Positions 26,704-35,925 of a stretch of 64,000 nucleotides of DNA are shown piece by piece (positions within the stretch are counted from its first letter, which is position 1; each line of letters begins with the position of its first letter). Below the pieces are notes generated by a model. The model ran no database searches and was not told the DNA's origin. It worked only from the letters and a program-made list of their open reading frames with translations. A program made the translations under genes and the position numbers. This DNA is from Alicyclobacillus tolerans (GTDB lineage: Bacteria > Bacillota > Bacilli > Alicyclobacillales > Alicyclobacillaceae). The DNA is taken from the NCBI RefSeq assembly GCF_001447355.1, contig NZ_JXBW01000006.1, forward strand, positions 124,001 through 188,000, read 5' to 3'.

Positions 26704-27606
26704 CTAATCCATATCCTGATGTGACGGTCCTTGCGCCACGTCCCTGCGAGGACTTTTCTCTCGTCCCCCGCCCGCTACCGGAAAAGCCTCTGACCTCGAG
26801 ACCCGAATCATCGATTCGGAAAAATATTTCTTGAAATGCTTGGCCACCACGATATGTAAATCTGGTCGATACCACTTGGACAACCCATGTTCATCAAAAA
26901 GTCTGGGCATTCCAAGTCGTACGGAACGCTTGCCAAAGGATCCATCCCCAATGCTTAGCGTATCGATCCAGATGCGATCCACCTTCCCACTCAATAATTT
27001 CGGAAATTCCGCAGAGAATGGCAGTACCGGAGAGATGGCGGCCTGTATTGCAATTCCAGCGTCATGCAGTTGCTGTAAAGCCTTGATCCTTGCTCGTATG
27101 CCTGGCGCAAACGGAGCAAAAATTCGCCTGATATCGTCTCGGTCGGTCTCGACGGTCATGGACACAAGCAAATCACAGCGCTTCTTGAGTTCAATTAAAA
27201 GATCGATGTCCCTTGTGATGAGCGGTCCCCGCGTTTGAATTTGAAGCACGTCGGGCGGATACTTCAACATCGTTTCAAGCAGTGCTCTTGTGATTCCAGC
27301 CTGACGTTCAATCGGCTGGTAAGGGTCGGTCGCCGAGGACATGAAGATATTGACGGGCTTCTGCTTCCTACGGAGCTTAACCATTTCCATACTGTAATTT
27401 TCAGCCGCATTGCTTTTCACGTCGACCCATTCTCCCCATGGGACAGTGTGAAATTTCTGAATCGGCATTTCTCTCACATAACAATAGGCACAAGCAAAAG
27501 CGCAACCACGATACGGGTTTAATGAGTGCGTGAAGCCAACGTCCAAATATCCCTTGGCCTCGGTTAGAATTCGTTTCGCAACAATGTGCTTGAACTCAGG
27601 CTTCAT
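26704..27606 (-). CDS. Radical SAM protein of the spore photoproduct lyase-like family
   Basis: The product is 300 residues from ATG 27606, with GAGG 7 nt upstream. The radical SAM motif is CAFACAYCYV (CxxxCxxC) near residue 31, preceded by NPYRGC, and followed by VNIFMSSATDPYQPIE and later ISPVLPF. This arrangement matches the SplB-related, Rv2578c-like group, which is distinct from true spore photoproduct lyase and of unknown substrate. The last 25 residues (GGGREKSPRRDVAQ...) are low-complexity and may be family-atypical. Confidence 0.85.
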   Translation of the reverse strand: MKPEFKHIVAKRILTEAKGYLDVGFTHSLNPYRGCAFACAYCYVREMPIQKFHTVPWGEWVDVKSNAAENYSMEMVKLRRKQKPVNIFMSSATDPYQPIERQAGITRALLETMLKYPPDVLQIQTRGPLITRDIDLLIELKKRCDLLVSMTVETDRDDIRRIFAPFAPGIRARIKALQQLHDAGIAIQAAISPVLPFSAEFPKLLSGKVDRIWIDTLSIGDGSFGKRSVRLGMPRLFDEHGLSKWYRPDLHIVVAKHFKKYFSESMIRVSRSEAFPVAGGGREKSPRRDVAQGPSHQDMD

Positions 27607-27752
27607 ACCGCCTCGCCTTTCCTCGCATGCGCGGCTGAATTGAACATCATGGACAAACAATGGACAAACAGGCGTGGGCACCAACGCTCCCCACGCCTGT
27701 TTTTACGCTCTGCCAATCTCCGTAACCGCTCAAACATGTAAGTTCCGTACGG

Positions 27753-30700
27753 TTAACACTTACTATAACCGCATGCCTCACATTCATAGCAACCACCGGT
27801 GCGAATCAAGGTGTGTTGATGACATTCAGGGCACCAGTCTTTTGCAATTGAATATGAACGCAGTTCGACCCGCTCTGGTTGCACCTGCTCTGTCGTGACC
27901 GTCTCCTGACCGCTGGCCCACTCATGATACGCAAGCTGACGCATTGGGAACGTCTCAGCATGCTCAATCAGCGCCTTCGCAATCGCGTCCGGAACCGATG
28001 TAATCCGACGATCACCAAAGCCAACGGCATTCGAACCGCCAATCCCTGAGAAATGCTTGACCAGTTCCGCCTCGCGATGAGGATTGTTCGAATCGCGGAG
28101 ATATAGTGTGATGGCACGACCTAATGCCTCATTCGCCGCATAGACATCCGATCCCGCTTTGCCAATATTGACGAACACCTCTGTTGCCACATGTGTCTCG
28201 GGATCGTCGTTAATTGTGATAAACGCCTTGCCAAGTGGCGTTTCCTTGCGGTATGTCGCACCGTACAACACATCGGGCCGCTTGCGCTTCACGTAACCAG
28301 CCATCGCTGCAAGTGCTGCCACACGCTCGGGTGTGGATGACTGCTCCCGCCCCGACTGCACATGGTTCTCCTCGGTAGCATCTTCTTCATCAGCCTTCAG
28401 CGACAAAACCTGCTCCGAACGCGAACCATCGCGATAAATGGTGATGCCTTTGCAACCGAGTTCGTAAGCGAGATCGTACAATTGCTTCGTATCCTCGACC
28501 GTGTACGAGTTAGGCGCGTTACACGTCTTGGAAATTGAACTGTCGATCCACTTCTGTAAGGCGCCCTGCACGCGAACGTGCTCTTCCGGTGTCAATTCCA
28601 TTGCCGTGACGAAGTAGGAAGGCAATTCCTTCTCACCGTGGTGCGTCTGGAAGTACTCATCGACGATGGATGCGTGCTCCTCAAACATGCCAAGGCGAGA
28701 ATTGCGGAAGTATGTCCAGGCATAATATGGTTCACATCCGGTCGAGCAACCAACCATAGTGCCTGTCGTGCCTGTCGGTGCAATGGTCATGGTCGTCACA
28801 TTGCGCACGCCAAAGCGGCGGATTGCCTCGACGACGTGCGGACGCAGAGCGGCCATCTGTTGCATAAACCCGGACTGCAAATACAGTTCGGCGTCAAACT
28901 TCGGAAATGGTCCGTTTTCTTTCGCCAGCTCTACTGACTCGAGATATGCCCATTCCGCCATCAGCCCCAGTACAGCGTCAATGAGTTTCACGGCTTCATC
29001 AGAACCGTATCGGACGCCACAGTAAAGCATCAAATCATGTAAACCCATGATACCGAGTCCGACACGACGCTCCGACATCTGATTGATCCGATTTTCTTCA
29101 AATGGATAATATGTCGCATCGATCACGGCGTCCTGAAAGCGAATGCCGCTGCGCGTGGTCTGCTCAAGTTCCTCCCAACGAATGTGATGGAGTAAAAACT
29201 CGGCTTCAGATTCCGAAAAATGCTTTCGCAGACAGGAACGAACGTAGTTTTCCCGCTCTTTATCTTGGAACTCCGTACGTACCCCACTGTCTCGGAACCC
29301 ATTGGCAAAACGGGCCAAGACGACGGCGCCCAAGTTGCAAATGCCGTTTGCCGGTAAGGGTTGCTCACCACAGGGGTTCGTGGCGACCAGCGGATTGAAA
29401 TACCAAGAGTTGCTCATCCGGTTTGCACGTCCAAGAAAGACGACGCCCGGTTCAGCTGATTTCCAGGCAGATAAACACAGTTCATCCCAGAGCTCACGCG
29501 CCGAAAGCGTCTGCGTCGCTGCAAACGGCTTTCCGTCAGCCAGCCAAGTCTCGAAGTCACCATCGAACGTCTGTGCTGTTTCTCCCGTGACAAAGCCGAT
29601 TTGCCACGGCTCGTCAGCGGCCTTTGCTTGCATGAAGCGCTCGGAAATGCCAACGCTAATGTTCGCACCAGTGATGACACCATCGACCTGTTTGGCTCGG
29701 ATAAAGCGCAAAATGTCTGCGTGGCGGTCGTTCAAAATCAACATGAGCGCGCCCCGGCGGGATCCACCCTGCAATGTCAGTTGACATCCGACACTCATAA
29801 TTTCCCCGACGCCGACAGGTCCGAAGCCGTCGCCAAACACTTGATTTCCTTTATCGTACAGCTGCCCCCACGAATACGCGCCAGAGGAACGGCCGTTTAC
29901 CCCTCGAACATAACTGTAACGCGGGCGCAGTGAGGACAAAATCACGCTGACCCGTTTACCCTCGCGCATACATTCCCACATATCACCTAGCGTCGATGCA
30001 ATGGTACTACGCTGATCTCCGGGATAGAGAACCACACCCACCACTTCTGGAAGCACCTTAACGTCGCTTTGCAAGATCTGATCATATAGTTCGCGCGCCG
30101 AGACCGTGCCAGATTCAATGACCGGGCGTCCGGCTGCAATCCAGTTTTCGATTCGACCATCCCAAAGCTCGTCGTAATTCTCAACTGAAGTGTCAGGAAA
30201 CTGGAACGTCCAGTCAGCATCCTCCTCCACAGCCCTTAGAAACGCCTGACTGATGCGTATCACTTTGGTCGAATGCGGATAGTCTGCCTCAAGGAAATCG
30301 AACACGTCACCATGCCACACATCGAGTACCAGACAAAGCTCGGATTTGCGTGACGCACTCGACACAGGCACGAGCGTACCTTGGGGTGGGATGCGCGACA
30401 AATTCATCCCGACGCCGCCACTGCGAGCCTGAATCTCGAGTGTCTGTCCAAAAGATTCGGCGTAATCGCGAAGCGTGGGTCCAACACTAGGGATGACAAA
30501 ACAGTTGTAGCTCGTCGTCTGCATGCCTGTCCCCATCGACGCATTGATGCGACCACCGGGCACATAGCGCCAACGGTTTTGCAACTGATAGAACGCTTCT
30601 TCCCAACGCGCCGGATCATTGGTCACGGCAGCAGCTCCGCGGGCGACACGGCGCCACATTTCGCGCGGCGTCGTTTCCAGCAATACATCCACCTGATGCA

Positions 30701-30956
30701 ACGGCAGCGTCTCCTGAACGCCATCTCGCAACTCCACTGTCACTTGAGCCGCTTCGCTATCAATGGCGACGACGCGGGCCAATTCGTGATACGCACGTTT
30801 CGTGTCCAAAACGGCCACCACAAGGGATCCCACAGCGAGTGAGTCTTTGCGCACATCCTTCTGCAGGTAGCGATCCGCCAAAATTTTCTCGCCGGTCGGA
30901 CCTAAATAGTCGTCTTCATTAAACTGTAGCATCGGCGTCTCCGTTGCATTCGACAT
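27753..30956 (-). CDS. nrdJ: Adenosylcobalamin-dependent (class II) ribonucleoside-diphosphate reductase
   Basis: The product is 1067 residues; start ATG has GGAGG upstream. It contains the ribonucleotide reductase barrel with SYNCFVIPS (substrate-site Cys), ARSGGVGMNLSRIPP, NPCGEQPLPANGICNLGAV (active-site Cys/Asn/Glu) and MTIAPTGTTGTMVGCSTGCEP. A C-terminal Cys-rich tail (WCPECHQHTLIRTGGCYECEACGYSKC) reduces the active site. It makes deoxynucleotides without oxygen using coenzyme B12. It follows nrdR by 26 bases in one operon. Confidence 0.95.
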   Translation of the reverse strand: MSNATETPMLQFNEDDYLGPTGEKILADRYLQKDVRKDSLAVGSLVVAVLDTKRAYHELARVVAIDSEAAQVTVELRDGVQETLPLHQVDVLLETTPREMWRRVARGAAAVTNDPARWEEAFYQLQNRWRYVPGGRINASMGTGMQTTSYNCFVIPSVGPTLRDYAESFGQTLEIQARSGGVGMNLSRIPPQGTLVPVSSASRKSELCLVLDVWHGDVFDFLEADYPHSTKVIRISQAFLRAVEEDADWTFQFPDTSVENYDELWDGRIENWIAAGRPVIESGTVSARELYDQILQSDVKVLPEVVGVVLYPGDQRSTIASTLGDMWECMREGKRVSVILSSLRPRYSYVRGVNGRSSGAYSWGQLYDKGNQVFGDGFGPVGVGEIMSVGCQLTLQGGSRRGALMLILNDRHADILRFIRAKQVDGVITGANISVGISERFMQAKAADEPWQIGFVTGETAQTFDGDFETWLADGKPFAATQTLSARELWDELCLSAWKSAEPGVVFLGRANRMSNSWYFNPLVATNPCGEQPLPANGICNLGAVVLARFANGFRDSGVRTEFQDKERENYVRSCLRKHFSESEAEFLLHHIRWEELEQTTRSGIRFQDAVIDATYYPFEENRINQMSERRVGLGIMGLHDLMLYCGVRYGSDEAVKLIDAVLGLMAEWAYLESVELAKENGPFPKFDAELYLQSGFMQQMAALRPHVVEAIRRFGVRNVTTMTIAPTGTTGTMVGCSTGCEPYYAWTYFRNSRLGMFEEHASIVDEYFQTHHGEKELPSYFVTAMELTPEEHVRVQGALQKWIDSSISKTCNAPNSYTVEDTKQLYDLAYELGCKGITIYRDGSRSEQVLSLKADEEDATEENHVQSGREQSSTPERVAALAAMAGYVKRKRPDVLYGATYRKETPLGKAFITINDDPETHVATEVFVNIGKAGSDVYAANEALGRAITLYLRDSNNPHREAELVKHFSGIGGSNAVGFGDRRITSVPDAIAKALIEHAETFPMRQLAYHEWASGQETVTTEQVQPERVELRSYSIAKDWCPECHQHTLIRTGGCYECEACGYSKC

Positions 30957-30982
30957 ATGTATCCTCCATCCCGCGCACCCCG

Positions 30983-31456
30983 TCAGCGCGCCTTTCCCGT
31001 TTCTCCCAAAAGTGAAAGTACTTCCTTAGCCAATGTTTCCACATCTCGAAATTCGCGATATACGCTAGCGAATCGTACATAGGCAACCCCGTCGAGCTTC
31101 CGCAATGCGTCCATCACCCGCTCGCCGATGGCCGACGAAGGCACTTCCCGCTCGTACTCCATGCGCAACGCCCGTTCAATATCAGCACATACCGATTCGA
31201 GCCGTTCGACCGAAATGGGGCGTTTTTCGCACGCCCGCATCAGACCGCGATATAGCTTTTCACGCGAAAATTCCTCTCGCTCCTGATCTTTCTTAACCAC
31301 CATGAGCGGCCTTTGTTCAACGCGCTCATACGTCGTGAATCGGCGACCACAACCTTCGTTGACACATTCGCGACGGCGCCGGATGGTGCTGCCGTCCTCC
31401 CCCGGACGCGATTCGACAACACGCGTGTTCTCAGCGTCACAGTACGGACACTTCAC
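30983..31456 (-). CDS. nrdR: Transcriptional repressor NrdR
   Basis: The product is 157 residues from GTG 31456, 5 nt after AAGGTGGTGA; the open frame runs further upstream but the family begins with M/V-KCPYC. It has an N-terminal zinc finger (KCPYCDAENTRVVESR ... RRRECVNEGCGRRFTTYE) and an ATP-cone domain (MVVKKDQEREEFSREKLYRGL). It senses (d)ATP and represses ribonucleotide reductase genes. It heads the operon with nrdJ; two candidate operators lie in its promoter. Confidence 0.95.
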   Translation of the reverse strand: MKCPYCDAENTRVVESRPGEDGSTIRRRRECVNEGCGRRFTTYERVEQRPLMVVKKDQEREEFSREKLYRGLMRACEKRPISVERLESVCADIERALRMEYEREVPSSAIGERVMDALRKLDGVAYVRFASVYREFRDVETLAKEVLSLLGETGKAR

Positions 31457-31485
31457 CCCAGTCACCACCTTAGCTCGTCCATCAA

Positions 31486-31504
31486 ACACCCACATATGTG
31501 GTGT
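31486..31504. promoter_or_regulatory. Candidate operator 1 upstream of nrdR
   Basis: 19-bp near-palindrome of form ACAC-N11-GTGT with a perfect CACATATGTG core. It lies between the predicted transcription start and the nrdR start codon. It is not in the register of the textbook 16-bp NrdR box. Confidence 0.5.
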
Positions 31505-31522
31505 CACTAAAGAAACAATCGC

Positions 31523-31551
31523 ATTATACACGCTAGATGTGCGTGTGACAA
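31523..31551 (-). promoter_or_regulatory. Promoter of nrdR-nrdJ
   Basis: Minus strand TTGTCA (31546-31551), 17-base spacer, TATAAT (31523-31528). The spacer coincides with the second ACAC-N11-GTGT palindrome. Confidence 0.8.
31528..31546. promoter_or_regulatory. Candidate operator 2 inside the nrdR promoter spacer
   Basis: 19-bp element ACAC-N11-GTGT with 6-bp arms ACACGC / GCGTGT, placed exactly between the -35 and -10 boxes. Its start is 42 bp from operator 1, four helical turns. Confidence 0.5.
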
Positions 31552-31605
31552 GACGTGGCGAGATCGCCGATAAACCGCATAAAATCGCGGTTTTATCACA
31601 ATCTC

Positions 31606-32469
31606 TCAAGCGTTTTGTCGAAAAAGATTTGCTACCGAATCCACGATCAAATCGGGCTGCGGATCGCCATCTTTCGGCTCTCCACTGATGCCAGAGCGGA
31701 CGAATACGCTGTAGACCCCCGTTTGATTGCCCGCTAAAATGTCCGTGTGCAAATTGTCGCCGACGATGAAGGCTCGTTCCACTGGCACGCCATATCGCGA
31801 CAAAGCATATCGCACAAACGAAGGGTCCGGTTTGCCTGTAACCACGACCTCGGCGCTTGAGGCAGCAGCGACAAATGCCCCAATCGCGCCATTGCCGGGC
31901 ATGAATCCGTCCTCGACAGGAAGTCGGACGTCTGGGTTCGTAAAGGGGAACCAACCTACTCGATAGGCAATACGAGATACGACGGCGAGATCGCCATATG
32001 TCACACCTGGATCGAGCCCAACTGCCGCCGCTTGTGCTAGCTTCACCCACGGTTCGCGAATGTCCTTCCCGTCGGCTCGACGCGCGTCGAATCCGGCTTT
32101 CCGCAGCGCCTCGCGCAACCCTTCTCCCCCCACATATGCGACGATCGCGCCCGATTTTGGTACCCGCTGCGAAACGGCGTCAGCTGCAGCCTGGGCCGAC
32201 GTGCAGACTTCGTCGACCGACGCCGTAAAGCCCATGCGCTGCAATGCAGCAACCACAGCCTCCGGCGTCCGCGAGGAATTGTTGGTAAAAAAGACTGGTC
32301 GTATGCCGGAATGTCGCAACCGCTCGACAAACTCCGGCGCCCCCTCAATCACGTCGCTGCCGCGCCACAAAGTACCGTCGAGATCGAGAAGCGCGAGCTC
32401 AAATGAACCGCCTTTGAACATGCCTTTGTGCAATGTGGACATATCGAATTGGAGTGGCTGGCCTGACAT
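31606..32469 (-). CDS. HAD superfamily (class IIA, NagD-like) phosphatase
   Basis: The product is 287 residues; ATG has GGAAGGA 9 nt upstream. Motif I is LALLDLDGTLWRGS (nucleophile Asp), motif II FFTNNSSRTPE, then the large C2 cap domain, motif III Lys in VTGKPDPSFVRYAL and motif IV VERAFIVGDNLHTDI. It resembles NagD / 4-nitrophenylphosphatase-type enzymes acting on phosphorylated metabolites; the substrate is unknown. It is the last gene in a same-strand run with the 156-aa unknown. Confidence 0.9.
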   Translation of the reverse strand: MSGQPLQFDMSTLHKGMFKGGSFELALLDLDGTLWRGSDVIEGAPEFVERLRHSGIRPVFFTNNSSRTPEAVVAALQRMGFTASVDEVCTSAQAAADAVSQRVPKSGAIVAYVGGEGLREALRKAGFDARRADGKDIREPWVKLAQAAAVGLDPGVTYGDLAVVSRIAYRVGWFPFTNPDVRLPVEDGFMPGNGAIGAFVAAASSAEVVVTGKPDPSFVRYALSRYGVPVERAFIVGDNLHTDILAGNQTGVYSVFVRSGISGEPKDGDPQPDLIVDSVANLFRQNA

Positions 32470-32529
32470 GTGTACACGTCCTTCCGTACAAGAGTCAGAA
32501 GAAGTGTACCACGCTCACCCACGCACTGC

Positions 32530-33000
32530 TCACTCCTTCTCCCGCGCGACGGCTGCTAGTGCCTTATGCAGCCAACGCCTCCGCTCGCGATGCCACAACT
32601 CTAACGAACGAAGCCACTCCGCCTCTACATTGGGTTTTCGGAGTCCGGTGAGTTCGCCTTCCGCATGGTCATCCGCTTCATTGGCACGGCGCATGGCCAT
32701 GATGAGCAACTGGCGCGTGCGTTCCTGTTCAGTTGGCGCCTCGTCCGGTATGAAGTGCAAACGTATACAGTGACCGATTGCGACAACCCGCATGCGACTC
32801 GTCTCCTGTTGGATCAGCGCCAACTTTGCCGTCATCTTCGCGCTATACTCGCAGACGTGAAGCTCATCGATAAGCGCTGATATCACCTGTTCTGCGTACA
32901 ATGAACGGCGCAAATCGCGTAAAGGTGTCCCCCAAACCGGATGTAACGGTTGTAATACTTGCCTCATCCGTACAGGCAAATCTTGCTCTGACATAGACAT
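32530..33000 (-). CDS. Helical cytoplasmic protein of unknown function
   Basis: The product is 156 residues from ATG 33000, with GAAGGGG upstream; a longer frame start lacks an RBS. It is mostly alpha-helical and charged with no membrane segment. The central part (SLYAEQVISALIDELHVCEYSAKMTAKLALIQQE) reads like a four-helix domain and the C-terminus is basic (WHRERRRWLHKALAAVAREKE). The family is not recognised. It is 60 bases upstream of the HAD gene and probably cotranscribed. Confidence 0.6.
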   Translation of the reverse strand: MSMSEQDLPVRMRQVLQPLHPVWGTPLRDLRRSLYAEQVISALIDELHVCEYSAKMTAKLALIQQETSRMRVVAIGHCIRLHFIPDEAPTEQERTRQLLIMAMRRANEADDHAEGELTGLRKPNVEAEWLRSLELWHRERRRWLHKALAAVAREKE

Positions 33001-33320
33001 TCGCCCCTTCGCCGGCCATCTCTGGCCCATCCTATGACCCCCATGCCTACGTCGTCACCGTTCTGAAAGAACTTCACGGAATATCAAATTGACCGGAATC
33101 ACGCAAACTTTTAACATGAAAGCTGGCTACCCATTGGCCCGTCACGGGTCATCTCGCCGTGCAGCGGCCATTGTCACGGTCGAAATGGGCTAAACACGGC
33201 CGCATACATACGCGTTTTTGACAGAACAACGTCTGTAACCGCTCGTTGCGCCAAATCAGTTCACTTACATCAGAGACGAGACTGCTTGCAACGAGCAAAT
33301 CTTGAGGAGGAATCTCGCAC
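33001..33320. other. Intergenic region between divergent unknown and GT genes
   Basis: No gene is visible. A TTGACA hexamer occurs near 33218-33223 on the plus strand but without a clear -10. The only firm element is the RBS GAGGAGG at 33304-33310 serving the next gene. Confidence 0.5.
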
Positions 33321-34574
33321 TTGACCCCCACACACTCTGCATCAAAGACGTGGCTCTGGAGCCTTATCTTACTTGTGCTCGCAGTGTTGTTTCATATGTA
33401 TTTCATCGTAAGTGCGTGGAAACAACCGGTGATGCTTTTTGGGGACGCGTATTATTACGATCACTCAGCCACCGTGCTCAACGCCTTGCATCTATACTCC
33501 TATTGGAGTTGGGGACCTGCGGCGCAAGTGACGCCCGGATACCCGCTCTTCCTGTCCCTTATTTACCGATTTGCTTCCTTGTTCTCGCAAAGTCACCAGG
33601 TGGCTATGCACACGGCACAGACGGTACAACACCTGCTCTCCGTGGTCACCGTCATGCTCGTGTATAGGCTGATGCGCTTTTGCCTTCCACGCTGGGCCAG
33701 CTTCATCGGAGCCCTGCTTTGGCTCGTGTATCCGCCTGTCATCTACGCGAACAATCAGCTGCTTACCGAGAACCTGTACATTCCTTGTCTCTTGGCGTTT
33801 ACCTTTGCGTTCCTCACAGCCATTCGCGATAAAACGCTTTGGCATTTTGCCGTGGCGGGTTTTTGGCTAGCCGTGACCACATTGGTTCGACCAAGCGTCA
33901 TGCCGCTTGCCGTGGCGCCGTTGCTCTTGCTGTTTGATCGCGCAGTCCGCACGCAATGGCGGCACTGGCTAAGCGAATTCGCCTCGTATGTCGGCGTTTT
34001 CGTGTTGTTCATGCTGCCTTGGTGGATCCGCAATGCCGTGGTCATGCACCAATTGATCCTGACGGATCTCGACTCGGCGAATCCACTGTTGTATGGTTCG
34101 GACCCAAATTTTGAAAAGGACGTCTCTTTAAGTAGTGGATTATCTTTAGAACAGCAAAAGGCATTGGCTATCCATCGGATCGAAGCAGGTTTTCATACTC
34201 ACCCACTGATGTATTTAAAATGGTATACTCTCGACAAGATTGGTCTGTTATTCGGCACACCCTGGTATAATTCGACATTGGCAAAACACGCGGGACTGCT
34301 TACGCGTGCCACCTTTGCCTACGCTCACCTGCATATCTTGTGGGTCGTCGTCGGGGCGATTGGCCTTCTGATGAGCGCATGGTTCCCGTATTTGCGGTGG
34401 ATTGCGGCACTTGCGCTCTTTCTCATCGTCGTGCAACTGCCGTTCATTCCCATCAATCGCTATGCCTACCCAACCATGCCGTTCTTCTTTCTCGGCGTGG
34501 GCGTCGTGCTGTATGGACTACAACAACTTTGGCTCCGCAGACGCGGTGCTACACCAACTTCGCAAGGGGACTAA
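33321..34574 (+). CDS. Membrane glycosyltransferase, ArnT/PMT-like (GT39/GT83 type)
   Basis: The product is 417 residues starting at TTG with GAGGAGG 10 nt upstream. It has about 10-11 membrane helices. The first outer loop has GDAYYYDHSA (acidic residues typical of the catalytic loop of polyprenyl-phosphate sugar transferases), then TPGYPLFLSLIYRF, and a later loop LTENLYIPC. Such enzymes move a sugar from a lipid carrier to lipid or protein outside the membrane. It leads a three-gene unit with a GT2 enzyme and a small EamA/ArnE-like protein. Confidence 0.8.
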   Translation: MTPTHSASKTWLWSLILLVLAVLFHMYFIVSAWKQPVMLFGDAYYYDHSATVLNALHLYSYWSWGPAAQVTPGYPLFLSLIYRFASLFSQSHQVAMHTAQTVQHLLSVVTVMLVYRLMRFCLPRWASFIGALLWLVYPPVIYANNQLLTENLYIPCLLAFTFAFLTAIRDKTLWHFAVAGFWLAVTTLVRPSVMPLAVAPLLLLFDRAVRTQWRHWLSEFASYVGVFVLFMLPWWIRNAVVMHQLILTDLDSANPLLYGSDPNFEKDVSLSSGLSLEQQKALAIHRIEAGFHTHPLMYLKWYTLDKIGLLFGTPWYNSTLAKHAGLLTRATFAYAHLHILWVVVGAIGLLMSAWFPYLRWIAALALFLIVVQLPFIPINRYAYPTMPFFFLGVGVVLYGLQQLWLRRRGATPTSQGD

Positions 34575-34598
34575 CGACAAACGGAGGAACAAAACTCA

Positions 34599-35516
34599 AT
34601 GCGGATTGCGGTACTCATCCCGTGTTACAACGAGGAACTGACCATCGGCAAGGTAATTGCCGACTTTCGAAGGGAATTGCCTGATGCTGATATTTACGTG
34701 TACGATAACAATTCCCGGGATCGTACAGCGGATATCGCGCGCGCGGCAGGTGCCATCGTGCGAAGAGAAGTTCGCCAAGGAAAAGGCAATGTCGTACGCT
34801 CCATGTTTCGCGATATCGACGCCGATATTTACGTGATGATCGACGGCGACGATACGTATCCCGCCGAATTTGTGCACGATTTAATCCAACCTGTGGCTGC
34901 CGGCGAGGCGGACATGAGCATTGGTGATCGCCATTCGGATGGATCGTATTCGAGTGAAAACAAACGGCCGTTTCACAATTTTGGAAACCAGTTTGTGAAG
35001 GCTTTGATCAATCGCCTCTTCCGATCCCAACTGCGCGATATCATGACTGGGTATCGGGTCTTTAATCGGCGTTTTGCCAAGACGATGCCTATTCAAAGCG
35101 AAGGCTTTGAAATTGAGACAGAGATGACGTTGCACGCATTGGACAAGCGTTTCCGGATTATCGAGATCCCGATCCGCTATCGAGATCGGCCACCTGGCAG
35201 CGAATCGAAACTGAATACCGTAAGCGACGGTATCCGCGTGCTCAAGACGGTGTTTTGGATTTTCAAAGATTATAAACCGCTCGCCTTCTTCGGCACGGTT
35301 GCCTTGCTTTTCTTCATCGCCGGCCTCGCCGTAGGCATTCCAGTCATTACCGAGTTTTTCGCGAGCGGTCGGATTGCGAAGATGCCATCGGCCATATTAG
35401 CCGTCGGTCTGATGGTACTTGCGACCAACTCGCTCACGTGTGGGTTCATTCTGGATACGATTGTCCGCAACCACCGGGACAATTACGAGCTGTTGCAAAA
35501 TGAGTTCAAAGATTGA
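34599..35516 (+). CDS. Family 2 glycosyltransferase (polyprenyl-phosphate sugar synthase type)
   Basis: The product is 305 residues; the ATG follows CGGAGGAAC. The GT-A fold has IPCYNEELTIGKVI, YDNNSRDRTADIA and MIDGDDTYPAEF (DxD), and a C-terminal pair of membrane helices at about 225-275. DPM1/ArnC-like enzymes charge undecaprenyl phosphate with a sugar on the cytoplasmic side. The neighbours fit that step: an ArnT-like transferase upstream and an ArnE-like protein downstream. Confidence 0.9.
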   Translation: MRIAVLIPCYNEELTIGKVIADFRRELPDADIYVYDNNSRDRTADIARAAGAIVRREVRQGKGNVVRSMFRDIDADIYVMIDGDDTYPAEFVHDLIQPVAAGEADMSIGDRHSDGSYSSENKRPFHNFGNQFVKALINRLFRSQLRDIMTGYRVFNRRFAKTMPIQSEGFEIETEMTLHALDKRFRIIEIPIRYRDRPPGSESKLNTVSDGIRVLKTVFWIFKDYKPLAFFGTVALLFFIAGLAVGIPVITEFFASGRIAKMPSAILAVGLMVLATNSLTCGFILDTIVRNHRDNYELLQNEFKD

Positions 35517-35553
35517 AGACCGGCAGCAGCCGACGGCGAAAGGGCGCGTTTCC

Positions 35554-35898
35554 ATGCTGTACGTCGTATTGATTCTGGCCAACGTATGTCTTTTGGTAGG
35601 AGGACAAACGCTCTGGAAGTATGGCCTTCAGCATCGCGATTTAACAGACATTCGGTCCATTGTCGTCGCGATGTTTTCGCCATGGGTCATTGCAGGCATT
35701 GTTCTTTACGTGGTCGCTACTGTCATATGGATTTTTCTGCTCAACAAGCTATCGCTTAGCCTGCTCTACCCGTTGCAAAGTTTGGCATATGTACTTGCCA
35801 TTCTCGTATCCATGTTCGTGTTTCACGAACACATTCCTGCCCTGCGCTGGGTTGGCGTTGGCGTCATCCTCGCCGGCGTGGCGCTTATCGCCGTATGA
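35554..35898 (+). CDS. Small EamA/ArnE-like four-helix membrane protein
   Basis: The product is 114 residues from ATG 35554, 7 nt after AAAGGGCG; an ATG at 35503 overlapping the GT2 gene would add 17 polar residues. It has four membrane helices in the SMR/EamA half-transporter pattern (GGQTLWKYGL at helix 1, LSLSLLYPLQSLAYVLAIL in helix 3, HIPALRWVGVGVILAGV at the end). ArnE/ArnF-type subunits flip undecaprenyl-phosphate sugars, which fits its two glycosyltransferase neighbours. Confidence 0.8.
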   Translation: MLYVVLILANVCLLVGGQTLWKYGLQHRDLTDIRSIVVAMFSPWVIAGIVLYVVATVIWIFLLNKLSLSLLYPLQSLAYVLAILVSMFVFHEHIPALRWVGVGVILAGVALIAV

Positions 35899-35920
35899 CG
35901 GTCGGTAAGCGCCACTTTTA
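35880..35920. terminator. Terminator between the ArnE-like gene and dapF
   Basis: Stem ggcgctta / taagcgcc, with inner pairing ccgt / acgg, begins inside the last codons of the ArnE-like gene and is followed by ACTTTTA. It can serve both convergent genes. Confidence 0.6.
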
Positions 35921-35925
35921 TGGAC

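Noticed and set aside
31486-31546. Classical NrdR boxes
   Set aside because: The 16-bp consensus centre (tATa) is out of register with both palindromes, so I report them only as candidate operators.
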